A stretch of 64,000 bases of DNA from Chryseobacterium tructae (GTDB taxonomy: Bacteria > Bacteroidota > Bacteroidia > Flavobacteriales > Weeksellaceae): positions 2,604,001 through 2,668,000 of the forward strand of contig NZ_JAUFQR010000001.1 in assembly GCF_030409875.1 (NCBI RefSeq), written 5' to 3'. This document shows, piece after piece, positions 8,147 to 17,629 of this stretch (the first letter of the stretch is position 1; each line of letters begins with the position of its first letter). The notes beneath the pieces were generated by a model. It worked only from the letters and a program-made list of their open reading frames with translations. It searched no databases and was not told where the DNA came from. Both the position numbers and the translations under genes were made by a program.

Positions 8147-10303
8147 CTATTTTTTAATGAATTTTTGGGAAGATTTTCCTAAAGAAGTTTCAATATCAAT
8201 TAAATAAGTTCCGCTTAGGAAATGTTTAACATCAACCTTATCACCAATAACTTTGGCATTCATTTTTCTTCCGGACATGTCGTAAACAGAAATTGATTGA
8301 ACTTTCCCTTTTGTTTTAATATACAATACATCAGAAACCGGATTCGGATAGATAGATGTTTCTGAGTTTGTTGTATCAACTTCGGAAGTGAATAATGGTG
8401 ATAATGATAATGCACAAGGCGTTGTAATACTGCCATTTGGTTGTGTATTATAGGCAAACTCAGTTACAGAATAACCAGAACCATTGGCTCCAACATTCAG
8501 TTTGAAATAGCCGTTAATATTGTAGCCTTCGAATTGGTTTCTAAAACCAACATAAGCTGTTTGTCCAGACCAGGTAGTGTATGTAGGGGTGTACACGTCA
8601 AGTTGTCCGGGAGTACCCGTTGGATAACCTATATTATTTGCATTACTTATAGTGGTGCAAGACGGAATTAAACTAATATTTCTTGTCCCTGCCCCACATA
8701 CTAATCCTTTCCAATAGGTTTCCAATTTTAATTGATTGGCTCCATAGTACCAAGCGCCATACCCAGCATCATCACTAAGCTCCGGGTTAATGATAAAATA
8801 TTTCCAAGTTGCTCCGGAGTTGGTTGTTACTGTTGTTGGTGTTGGATTGGCATAACTTTCCAGAGGAATTCCTGTAACTATTTTATAAGGATCTTTGTAA
8901 GAAAAAGTTAATGCCAAAGATGTAGTTGATCCTAATGAAGTTACACCTCCTGTTATAGCCGGATTTAGGAATGTAATTGATGAATTCAGAACCTGACTTT
9001 TAGGATGACTGGTTGCTGCACCATTTATGGTAAGTGTAGCAGTAGTAGGGCTTGTAACGGCTATAGTTGCTGTTTGTCCTGCTGGTAATGAAGAAGTGAA
9101 ATGTGTTCCTGCAGTAAGAGTTGTTCCATTCGATACGGCAAATGTTGCTCCGTTTAGTGTAATCGTTGATTTAGGGGCAGATGCTATTGTTCCATCTAAT
9201 GACACGGCTCCATTATTGTTTAAGTTCTCTGTAAAGGTACTGTTGCTAAGCGTTAATTTAGGCGGAGTATTGGCAACTCCGGTTGCTGCTAAGTTGGCAG
9301 GCTGCCATAAATTTATTCTTGACGGGTGATTTAATGCGGCTAACATTCTGTTAATTTGTCCATTGGTAAACATTTTATAACAACCAGCAGAACCGTTGTA
9401 TCCCATATAGTTTTCAACGTTCACTCTTTGTCCAAGACAATTGTTTCCGGTTGTACATCCTAATCCGGAAGAATTATTTTCTACTGGGGTGTCAGCAACT
9501 CCGTCACCATCATTACTAGGGTTCGCAGTCGAACAAAGAACATTGAACGTGTGTTGAAGATTTAGCCAATGCCCAAATTCGTGAGTGAATGTATCAGAAA
9601 ACTCGTTTGAAGCCAGAGTTCCTGCAGCATCATATATATAACGGCCATTATAAACAACTCTTGCTGTATTTACTGAAGACATGTATGAATCCGGATACCA
9701 GGCAACTCCTGATTGATATAAATCTTTATTAGCATATAGATCATTTTGTATATACACATTCATATACTTTGTATTATCCCATGCATCTGTGCCAATTTGT
9801 GCATCATATCCGCCTCCGTTGCCATATCCACTTTTGAAAGGGTGAAATACCACTCCGCTTGTTGCTTTTCCGGTTGGGTCAATTTTAGCTAAGCGGAATT
9901 CAATACTTAATGTACCCCTAATAGGTTGGAAGTAAGAATCTATAGTGTTTGAATCAGTATTAATTCCATTGAAATTTAAGTTGATTTGTTGCAGCAAGTC
10001 AACTACTTTTTGGTAATTTACTTTTACATTACTCTGAGATTCTCCATACACATGAAAAACCACAGGGATGATATAGGTGGGAGCATTGACCTTTTCATTC
10101 AATGGAGTTTTGTTTGATTCCATTTTTTTTACAAAATCTTTGGTGAATTTTTCAAATTTTTCATATTCAGCCTTAGATTCAGGGTGCCGTTCAAAATGAT
10201 TTTTCATCATTTCATCTGCTTTACACTCATGAGGTCTATTTTCCTGAGCAAAACCTATTATTGGAAATAGGGAAACAAGTAGTAGTAATTTAAATTTTTT
10301 CAT
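8147..10303 (-). CDS. Secreted M43 (pappalysin-like) zinc metalloprotease with T9SS sorting domain
   Basis: A 718-residue secreted protease. It has a signal peptide (MKKFKLLLLVSLFPIIGFAQ), a propeptide-like charged stretch to ~residue 70, and an M43 catalytic domain with zinc motif HEFGHWLNLQH (~residue 240), where the third His completes HExxHxxxxxH. The Met-turn region CYKMFTNGQIN follows. Middle domains are Ser/Thr/Gly-rich beta modules (~residues 345-630). The last ~75 residues (SIYPNPVSDVLYI ... GTYLIDIETSLGKSSQKFIKK) are a type A T9SS C-terminal sorting domain. M43 enzymes degrade extracellular proteins; this one could release collagen- or gelatin-type peptides for the adjacent hydroxyproline locus, which is an inference. 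Confidence 0.93.
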   Translation of the reverse strand: MKKFKLLLLVSLFPIIGFAQENRPHECKADEMMKNHFERHPESKAEYEKFEKFTKDFVKKMESNKTPLNEKVNAPTYIIPVVFHVYGESQSNVKVNYQKVVDLLQQINLNFNGINTDSNTIDSYFQPIRGTLSIEFRLAKIDPTGKATSGVVFHPFKSGYGNGGGYDAQIGTDAWDNTKYMNVYIQNDLYANKDLYQSGVAWYPDSYMSSVNTARVVYNGRYIYDAAGTLASNEFSDTFTHEFGHWLNLQHTFNVLCSTANPSNDGDGVADTPVENNSSGLGCTTGNNCLGQRVNVENYMGYNGSAGCYKMFTNGQINRMLAALNHPSRINLWQPANLAATGVANTPPKLTLSNSTFTENLNNNGAVSLDGTIASAPKSTITLNGATFAVSNGTTLTAGTHFTSSLPAGQTATIAVTSPTTATLTINGAATSHPKSQVLNSSITFLNPAITGGVTSLGSTTSLALTFSYKDPYKIVTGIPLESYANPTPTTVTTNSGATWKYFIINPELSDDAGYGAWYYGANQLKLETYWKGLVCGAGTRNISLIPSCTTISNANNIGYPTGTPGQLDVYTPTYTTWSGQTAYVGFRNQFEGYNINGYFKLNVGANGSGYSVTEFAYNTQPNGSITTPCALSLSPLFTSEVDTTNSETSIYPNPVSDVLYIKTKGKVQSISVYDMSGRKMNAKVIGDKVDVKHFLSGTYLIDIETSLGKSSQKFIKK

Positions 10304-10387
10304 GATTTTTTGGATTTGTTTGTTAATAAATTATTTGAATAGTCAAATTGTTTTAGGCATAATTTTTTGTGTGTTATGTGGTGTTTT

Positions 10388-11653
10388 CTAATTAAATCTT
10401 TCAGGGTTGAATATCTTTATCTCAACTGTTGGCTTTTGGTCATTGGCCAGCTCAGAAACTGTTTTTCCGAAAATAGGTCCGAGACTTAGTCCCATCATGC
10501 CACCGCCGCCTGCGATGATCAAGTTTTTTAATTGGGAAGATTGTCCCAGATATGGAAGTCCATCCGGAGCACAAGGTCTGTAACCAAACCAGATTTCCGA
10601 TTCTTTGGGTAATTTAACCTGAAAATCTGGCAAATATTTAGGAATAGATTGTACGATTCCCTCTACTCTTTTCATATTAATTTTATCCTGATGGGAAGCC
10701 AGTTCCATAGTTCCTCCAAAACGGATATGCCCGTTCATTGGTGTTACCGCTACTCTTGCTTCTAATAATAATGCAGCATGCTCCAATCTATGGATTGGGT
10801 TCTCAGGAGTATGCATGAAAGAATAACCTTTCCCTGGCATCAATTCAATTTTAATCCCTGCTTTTTGGGCGAGTTCCGGCAAAAATGAACCTCCAGTCAT
10901 TACAAAACGGTCTGCTGAAAACTTTTTACCATTGGCTATGATCGCATTTATGGTTTTCCCTGCAATTTCATATCCTGTTACTTTATGCTGTGTGTGGAAA
11001 ATAACACCACTACTTTTAAGGTAAGAAATCATTTGTTTCATCAGTTTCATGGGATTCATGTGACCGTCACATTTGTAATTGATTCCTCCGATGACATCCA
11101 GTTGAGCATTAGGCTCTAGCTCCTGAATTCCTTTTTTATCAAGAATTTCAACGGGCAATCCTAAACTGATGGCTTTATGAGCAAGTTCTGTTTCCTCTTC
11201 GGCTACTTTTTCCGTTTTATACAGCATCAGAATTCCGTTTTGATTCAGTTCAAAATCGAATTCAGGATTTTGGGCAATTTCATTATAAAGACTGCTGCTT
11301 GCCAAATTAAGATCCCTGATGGCTGTTGCTGAGCGGTCTACATGGTTCTGATTGGAATGTTTCAGAAATTTTAAACCCCAGGATAATAATTGAGTGCTGA
11401 GTGAAGGTTTCACATAAAACGGACTTTTACTGTCAAACATCCAGCGAATGCCCTGTGCCACAACTCCGGGAGCTGCCAATGGAGTGAAATGGCTGGGTAC
11501 GATCATTCCTGCATTGCCATAAGAGCAATTATTAGTAAGATCATTCTGTTCCAGAATTTCTACCTCCCAGCCTTTTTGTAAAAGATAATACGCTGAACTG
11601 AGTCCTGCTATTCCTGCACCGATAATAAGTGCTTTACCTTTATTTTGTGTCAT
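10388..11653 (-). CDS. FAD-dependent D-hydroxyproline / D-amino acid dehydrogenase (DadA family)
   Basis: A 421-residue flavoprotein with the N-terminal dinucleotide-binding motif ALIIGAGIAGLSSAYYLLQKGWEVEILEQ-like block (positions 11644-11560) and a C-terminal DAO signature WFGYRPCAPDGLPYLGQS ... GGGGMMGLSLGPIFGKTVSEL. In hydroxyproline catabolism this family oxidises cis-4-hydroxy-D-proline to 1-pyrroline-4-hydroxy-2-carboxylate. Its place directly after the 2-epimerase (14-bp gap) supports that substrate over D-alanine. The start is the MTQNKGKALIIG Met; the frame upstream overlaps the epimerase. It is the last gene of the operon. Confidence 0.9.
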   Translation of the reverse strand: MTQNKGKALIIGAGIAGLSSAYYLLQKGWEVEILEQNDLTNNCSYGNAGMIVPSHFTPLAAPGVVAQGIRWMFDSKSPFYVKPSLSTQLLSWGLKFLKHSNQNHVDRSATAIRDLNLASSSLYNEIAQNPEFDFELNQNGILMLYKTEKVAEEETELAHKAISLGLPVEILDKKGIQELEPNAQLDVIGGINYKCDGHMNPMKLMKQMISYLKSSGVIFHTQHKVTGYEIAGKTINAIIANGKKFSADRFVMTGGSFLPELAQKAGIKIELMPGKGYSFMHTPENPIHRLEHAALLLEARVAVTPMNGHIRFGGTMELASHQDKINMKRVEGIVQSIPKYLPDFQVKLPKESEIWFGYRPCAPDGLPYLGQSSQLKNLIIAGGGGMMGLSLGPIFGKTVSELANDQKPTVEIKIFNPERFN

Positions 11654-11667
11654 ACTTTTTACAAACT

Positions 11668-12665
11668 TTACATTACCTGAAAGCCCTGCCAATAAGGATC
11701 TTCATCATCAATAATAATCTGATTATAACCGGTAATTCTTGCCCAACCTTCTACTGACGGAACAATAGCCGGTTTGCCATCAACGGTAGCAGTGCCTTCA
11801 ATTCTTCCAATAAATTGGGAACCGATATAGCTTTCATGGATAAACTCTTCCCCTTCTTTTAGCTTTCCTTTAGCATACCATTGAGCCATTCTTGCTGATG
11901 TTCCCGTACCACAAGGGGAACGGTCTAAGGCATTTCACCTACTAATACGGCATTTCGTCCGCTAGCTTTAGGATCTGTAGGATTTCCTGTCCATTGAATA
12001 TGGCTTAATCCGGAGATGTGCTCATTTTCAGGATGAATGAATTGATATTTTTCATTGAGTAATCTTCTGATGATCTTCCCATAATGAATGAGCTGGCTGG
12101 CTGTAAAATCTGAAATATCTCTAAAATTCTCCTGAGGATCAATGATAGCATAAAAGTTTCCTCCATAAGCGACATCAGCCTTTATTACTCCAAGATCGGG
12201 ACATTCTACTTCAAGGTTTTCGGCGTAAAGAAAAGATTTCACATTGGTCAACTTTACTGATTTTACTTTTTTTCCTTCCTGTATATAATCTATGAGAATG
12301 AGTCCGGCGGGTGTTTCCAGTCGAAGCTTTCCCGGAATTTTAGGAATTACTAAACCTTCTTCTATAGCAATGGTGACAGTTCCGATGGTGCCATGTCCAC
12401 ACATGGGAAGGCAGCCACTGGTTTCAATGTATAAAACTCCAATATCATTTTCTTCATCAATAGGAGGATAAAGAATACTTCCACTCATCATATCATGGCC
12501 GCGAGGTTCAAACATTAATCCTTTTCGAATCCAGTCATATTCTTTCATGAAGTGAAGTCTGCGTTCCATCATGGTATTTCCTTTCAAAATTGGGCCACCG
12601 CCTGCAACAAGACGTACAGGGCAACCACAGGTATGGGAATCTATACAAAAAAATGTTCTGTTCAT
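11668..12665 (-). CDS. 4-hydroxyproline 2-epimerase (proline racemase family), frameshifted as read
   Basis: It converts trans-4-hydroxy-L-proline to cis-4-hydroxy-D-proline, the first catabolic step. The N-terminal piece (12665-11925) carries CLPMCGHGTIG with the first catalytic Cys. The C-terminal frame carries DRSPCGTGTSARMAQ with the second Cys. Two Cys mean an epimerase; the related 3-hydroxyproline dehydratases replace one. Restoring one T (A on the coding strand) at the run 11933-11935 joins the frames as GENALDRSPCGTG and gives 332 residues, normal for the family. The start overlaps the upstream dehydrogenase stop by 4 nt, so translation is coupled. Confidence 0.9.
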
Positions 12666-14145
12666 ATTGTTTCTAATTTTAATGATCCTGAATGAATTTC
12701 TCCATCCACCATTCTGCTAATTTGTAAAGGATTTTCGTTCTTTAGTTCTTCCGGTAAAAATTCATTCGGCCAATTTTGAAATGAGATGGGACGAACAAAT
12801 CGCTTAACAGCATCTGGCCCTACAGACGTAAAACGGGAATCTGTAGTAGATGGAAACGGCCCACCATGTTGCATCGCATAAACAACTTCTACTCCGGTAG
12901 GCATTCCGTTGAATAATAATCTTCCACATTTATCTTTCAAAAGATTGATCAATGCTGAGTTTTCAAATATATCATCACGAGTTGCCGCTACAGTAATGGT
13001 TAATTGACCTTTTAATTTTTGAGCAATTTGTATGAATTCTTCCTGATTTTCGCAAGTGACAATAATTCCAAAAGGACCAAACACTTCTTCACTCAATACA
13101 GGATTATTGATAAAGTTCTGGGCATTGGCTGCTATAACAGCAGCACTTCCTTTTCCTTCTTCTGTTTCTATGGCTGCGATTACATCAATATCAGGCTGTG
13201 CTACTGCGATTGCTTTATGTTTTTCAAAACTTTCATATATTCCTGTATGAAGCATATTGGAGGGGATAATTTCTTTAATTTCATTTTTTATTGCAGCAAT
13301 AAAACGATCCAATGATTCTCCTTTAACTGCAATAAATACTCCCGGATTGGTACAAAATTGCCCTGCTCCTAACGTTAATGAGGAAACATATTCTTTGGCT
13401 AAGGTTTCTGCTTTATTTTCAAGAAGATATGGGAGTGCAAATACCGGATTGATACTTCCCATTTCTGCAAATACCGGAATAGGGTTTCCCGACGGTTGGC
13501 TATATCAAACAATGCTTTGCCACCACTGAATGAACCGGTAAATGCTACTGCCTGAATATCCTGATGCTGCGTTAAATAAGCGCCAATCTCATAGGTTGTT
13601 CCGGTAATATGGCTAAAAATACCTTCCGGCCATCCGAATTCTTTTACAGCATTCGTTATAACATCAGCCATGATTTGAGAGGTCATAGGATGAGCCGGAT
13701 GAGCTTTTACAATCACAGGACATCCTGCTCCTATGGCACTTGCAGTATCACCACCTGCGGTGGAAAAAGCAAACGGAAAATTGCTGGCTCCAAAGACCAC
13801 TACAGGCCCTAATCCTATAGTATACTTTCTGAGATCTCCTTTCTGTTTTTCAGGCTGGGCAAGATCAATTCTTGGTTCTGTATATATTCCGGAAGCTACC
13901 GCTTTCGCATAACTTCGCCATTGGCCTACTGTTCTTGCTTTTTCACCTGTAAGTCTTGCCAGAGGTAATGAGGTTTCAGTATGAGCGGTAGTTAAAAGTT
14001 CTTCACCTAAAGCTTCAATCTGATCGGCAACAGTATTCATAAATGCTGCCCGTTCTTTTATCGTTGTATTTTTAAGGAATTGATAAGCTTCAGAAGCCAT
14101 CTGAATGCTCAGATCAATATTTTGTTTTGATGTTTCTTCGATCAT
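12662..14145 (-). CDS. 2-oxoglutarate semialdehyde (2,5-dioxovalerate) dehydrogenase, frameshifted as read
   Basis: An aldehyde dehydrogenase that oxidises 2-oxoglutarate semialdehyde to 2-oxoglutarate, the last step of hydroxyproline breakdown. The N-terminal piece shows VVVFGASNFPFAFSTAGGDTASAIGAGCPVIVKAHPAHP and the cofactor-region AVAFTGSFSGGKALFD. The C-terminal piece has the catalytic Cys in LGAGQFCTNPG and ends NENPLQISRMVDG. The AGQFCTNPG signature is that of the KGSADH branch. Restoring one base in the T-run 13485-13487 gives ANRRENPIPVFAEMGS and a 494-residue protein. It lies between the deaminase (15-bp gap) and the epimerase (4-nt overlap). Confidence 0.9.
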
Positions 14146-14160
14146 AGCTTTATTCTGATG

Positions 14161-15064
14161 TTAATTCAATACCGGACGGTTGGTTCTGCCCTCTTCAATA
14201 ATCTTGTTAACTCTTTCTGCTTCTTCACCCTGAAGCTCAAGACGTGGTGCTCTTACATATGGATTGCTTATTCCTTCAGCGGTGGCAGCCAGTTTAATAT
14301 ATTGGATCAGCTTTGGATGAATATCCAGTTCTAGCAATGGCATAAACCATCTGTAAATAGCTACGGCTTTCATATTGACCTGTTTTAGCATAATTATACA
14401 TGGCCATTGTCTCGTTGGGAAAAGCATCTACCAATCCTGCAACCAATCCATCAGCACCAAGTAGTAAGGTTTCAAGACAAATAGTATCTACACCACCAAG
14501 AATTTTAATCCTTTTTCCAAAACGGTTGATCATTCGAGTTACATTCGCCAGATCTCTGGTAGATTCTTTCACTGCCTGAATGGTTGGATATTCAATAAGC
14601 TCATCAAACATTTCTAAGGTTACATAAATTCCGTAATCAACAGGATTGTTATAAATAAGAATAGGAAGATCTGTAGCACTAGCCACAGCTTTGAAATATT
14701 CTACCACTTCACGGCTGTCTGCTTTATAACGCATTGGCGGGAGAAGCATTAATCCATCCGCTCCCAGTTCTTTTGCTTTTTGGGCAAAGCCTACTGCATT
14801 TTTGGTAGTATTTTCAGAAAGGTTAAGAATAACGGGAATTCTGCCTTGTGTCATTTTTTTTGCATATTGGAGAAGTTCAAACTTTTCTTCGGTTTCCAAG
14901 ACACTGGCTTCTCCTAATGTTCCGGCAAGGATAATTCCATGAACTCCGGCTTTAATCTGGGCTTCTGTATTGACTGCAAACATTTCAAAATCAATCTTTC
15001 CCTCTTTTGTAAAAGGAGTTAATACAGCAGGATAAATCCCTTCCCAGTTTAGTTTTGTACTCAT
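14161..15064 (-). CDS. 1-pyrroline-4-hydroxy-2-carboxylate deaminase (DapA/NAL family), frameshifted as read
   Basis: A TIM-barrel Schiff-base lyase-family protein of ~301 residues. It has WEGIYPAVLTPFTKEGKIDFE at the N-terminus, GTLGEASVLETEEK, the YNNP block containing the conserved Tyr (LPILIYNNPVDYG) and the catalytic Lys in IQAVKESTRD. DapA itself would not sit here. In hydroxyproline operons this family deaminates the pyrroline intermediate to 2-oxoglutarate semialdehyde. The frame breaks at the T-run 14368-14370; adding two bases (or removing one) rejoins KTGQYE to AVAIYRWFMPLLELDIH. It is the first gene of the minus-strand catabolic operon. Confidence 0.88.
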
Positions 15065-15152
15065 ATCAAATAATATTTATTCAAAACTAAGTGAATTTTA
15101 AAATAATAAATGTTAATATTTTAATGTATTCTAACCGTATTTTAACATGTTG

Positions 15153-16037
15153 TTATTCATGATCCATAGTTGCTTCTTTATAATGCTTCAGATATTCTTT
15201 TGGGGAGTATTTCATAATAGATTTAAAAACCCGGTTGAAATTGGTAAGGCTGTTGAATCCACTGTTAAAGGCAACAGAAGAAATACTGTACATACTGCTG
15301 GAGGTTAATAATCTGCAGGCTCTTTGCACCCGTAATTCATTAAGGTATTGAATATAGGTAATTCTGGTACGTTTTTTAAAAGATCTGCAAAATGCCTGTG
15401 GTGTCATACATGCTTTTTTTGCAATCGCGTCAAGAGTAAGTTTCTGCTGGGTGAAATTTTTCTTAATATAAGTTTGGGCATCAATAATTCTCTGGTCATT
15501 GTCAGAAATATGATTGGGAAGGTTCTTTTCTGAAGATAAAGGAATATGCAGATGCCTGTTTTGCATCAGGTGATTAAGAATCTTTATAAAGTCTAGAATC
15601 TGTTCTATGCCTTGGGTCTTGTGCAGGGCTGCCATGCTCTCACCCACGTTTGCTTTTAATTTTGATGCCACCTGAAATCCTATTTTTGAGTGTTCAATGA
15701 AGTTTTTAAGCTCTTCAAATTCAGGTAAATCAAAAAAAGCAGCTATTTTTTTATCAGGATCAAAAAATATAGAAATGGCATGAACTTTCTGCTTTTCATT
15801 TTCATCAAAATCTCCTTTGAAAACGTGGGATTGATTGGCACCCAGATAAAAAATATCTCCGGGTTCAAAGGTAAAGAGGTTTTGTTCTATCGCCAGAGTA
15901 CCATGTCCTTTAAGGATCCACATGATCTGTGTCTCCGTATGCCGATGGAAATAAGGATAGAAATTAGGCATAATATCTTCCTGAATACGGATACTTTTGT
16001 TGGTATCGGCAGGAACTGAGAACTGAAGACTCTTCAT
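15153..16037 (-). CDS. AraC-family regulator of the hydroxyproline locus
   Basis: A 294-residue regulator with an N-terminal cupin (FYPYFHRHTETQIMWILKGHGTLAIEQNLFTFEPGDIFYLGANQSHVFKG) and a C-terminal AraC DNA-binding domain (~residues 190-285: LDAIAKKACMTPQAFCRSFKKRTRITYIQYLNELRVQRACRLL, then FNSGFNSLTNFNRVFKS). It is 88 bp upstream of the deaminase on the same strand and divergent from the peptidase pair across 186 bp. It can therefore plausibly control both arms in response to hydroxyproline or a prolyl peptide. Confidence 0.9.
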   Translation of the reverse strand: MKSLQFSVPADTNKSIRIQEDIMPNFYPYFHRHTETQIMWILKGHGTLAIEQNLFTFEPGDIFYLGANQSHVFKGDFDENEKQKVHAISIFFDPDKKIAAFFDLPEFEELKNFIEHSKIGFQVASKLKANVGESMAALHKTQGIEQILDFIKILNHLMQNRHLHIPLSSEKNLPNHISDNDQRIIDAQTYIKKNFTQQKLTLDAIAKKACMTPQAFCRSFKKRTRITYIQYLNELRVQRACRLLTSSSMYSISSVAFNSGFNSLTNFNRVFKSIMKYSPKEYLKHYKEATMDHE

Positions 16038-16223
16038 ACAATCAATATGTTATGAAATTAATGAATGGGAATGTTAAAATATTGCCGAATTTAAGCAAAA
16101 TATGAACATTAAGTATGATATTAAAATACAACCTTTACATATTTATTATTTTAATGAATAAATGGCTATAAATAGTACAAAATCGTAACTTTAAACTTTT
16201 AAAATAAAAAGTATTCATAATAT

Positions 16224-17618
16224 ATGTTTTCAGCACAGACTTATCAAGACAGAAGAGCCGTATTACAGAGCAATGTGGCTAGTGGAATTCTATTGTTTTT
16301 AGGAAATATAGAAAATCCTGTAAATTTTGAGCATAATCCTTATTATTTCCGTCAGGATAGTACTTTCTTGTATTATTTTGGAATTCAGGAGCCAAAGATT
16401 GCTGCTATTATTGATATTGATGAAAATAAAACCATTGTTTTCGGAGATGAACTGAGTATTGATGACATCGTATGGATGGGAAGACAGGAAACATTAAAAG
16501 AAAAGAGCCAAAAGTCTGGTGTACAGGAAACTTTACCCTATTCGGAACTTTCTCAATACCTTCTGAAAGCACAGGCATCCGGAAGAAAGGTACATTATCT
16601 TCCTCCTTATCAGCCTTCTAACAAAATCTTATTAACAGACCTTTTAGGGATTAATATTGCAGCATTACAGCCTTCTGTGGAAATGATTAAAGCTGTTGTA
16701 AAGCAACGTTCCATAAAAGAAGCCCAGGAAATTGTGCAGATCGAAGAAGCGGTGAATGTCTCTAATGAAATGCATTTACTGGCCATGCGAATGGCTAAAC
16801 CGGGTATTAAAGAATACGAAATAGCCAATGCTATTCAATATCTTGCTGCTAATAAGGAGTGCCAGATGTCTTATCCGCCGATTGTTACCATCAATGGAGG
16901 CATACTTCACAATCATTATCGTCTGAATACCTTGAAAGATGGAGATCTTTTCCTAAATGATTCCGGAGCAGAAACAGCTATGGGATATGCAGGAGATTTA
17001 ACAAGAACATTTCCTGTAAGCAAAGCCTTTAGCACAAAACAAAAAGAGATCTATGAAATTGTTCTGAATTCATTCAATAATGCTCATCATCTTTTGAAAC
17101 CTGGAGTTAAATTTATAGATATTTATCTGAAAGCATCTCAGTATTTGGTAGAGGGACTTGTTGATTTAGGGTTAATGAGAGGTAATCCTGAAGAGGCGGT
17201 GAAAAATAACGCTCATACTCTGTTTTTCCAATGTGGATTGGGACATATGATGGGATTGGATGTACATGATATGGAAGATCTTGGCGAGCAGTATATTGGG
17301 TATACTGAAGAAGAGCCCAAAGATACCCAAACATTTGGTCTTAAATCTTTACGTTTAGGAAAGGCTTTGGAACCAGGTTTTGTAGTAACTGTTGAACCAG
17401 GAATTTACATGATCCCGGAACTGATTGATATCTGGCAGGCTGAAAATAAAAATGCAGAATTTATTAATTATGATAAAGTAAATGAATACCGAAATTTCGG
17501 TGGCGTTCGTGTAGAAGACGACTTCCTGATTACTGATGATGGGTACCAACTCCTTGGAGGTGGATTAATTACAACCGTTGAGGAAATTGAAAATTACAGA
17601 GCAGAATATTTAGCTTAA
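16224..17618 (+). CDS. Xaa-Pro aminopeptidase/dipeptidase (peptidase M24B)
   Basis: A 464-residue cytosolic metallopeptidase that removes residues N-terminal to proline (or hydroxyproline). An N-terminal creatinase-like domain is followed by the pita-bread domain with all five metal ligands: the two Asp of DSGAETAMGYAGDLTRTFPV, His in CGLGHMMGLDVHDM, Glu in VTVEPGIYMIPE and Glu in GVRVEDDFLIT. No signal peptide. Eleven bases separate it from the DPP IV gene, so the two are cotranscribed. Substrate choice fits the adjacent hydroxyproline catabolic operon. Confidence 0.93.
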   Translation: MFSAQTYQDRRAVLQSNVASGILLFLGNIENPVNFEHNPYYFRQDSTFLYYFGIQEPKIAAIIDIDENKTIVFGDELSIDDIVWMGRQETLKEKSQKSGVQETLPYSELSQYLLKAQASGRKVHYLPPYQPSNKILLTDLLGINIAALQPSVEMIKAVVKQRSIKEAQEIVQIEEAVNVSNEMHLLAMRMAKPGIKEYEIANAIQYLAANKECQMSYPPIVTINGGILHNHYRLNTLKDGDLFLNDSGAETAMGYAGDLTRTFPVSKAFSTKQKEIYEIVLNSFNNAHHLLKPGVKFIDIYLKASQYLVEGLVDLGLMRGNPEEAVKNNAHTLFFQCGLGHMMGLDVHDMEDLGEQYIGYTEEEPKDTQTFGLKSLRLGKALEPGFVVTVEPGIYMIPELIDIWQAENKNAEFINYDKVNEYRNFGGVRVEDDFLITDDGYQLLGGGLITTVEEIENYRAEYLA

Positions 17619-17629
17619 CAGATACAAAC

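Noticed and set aside
9027-9329. Plus-strand open frame inside the M43 protease gene
   Set aside because: It is antisense to the beta-rich Ser/Thr repeats of the protease, whose simple composition produces open frames by chance.
11668-12665. Epimerase as 3-hydroxyproline dehydratase
   Set aside because: Both catalytic cysteines are present once the frame is joined.
14161-15064. Gene as dihydrodipicolinate synthase of lysine synthesis
   Set aside because: Neighbours are all hydroxyproline enzymes and the catalytic context fits the pyrroline deaminase branch.
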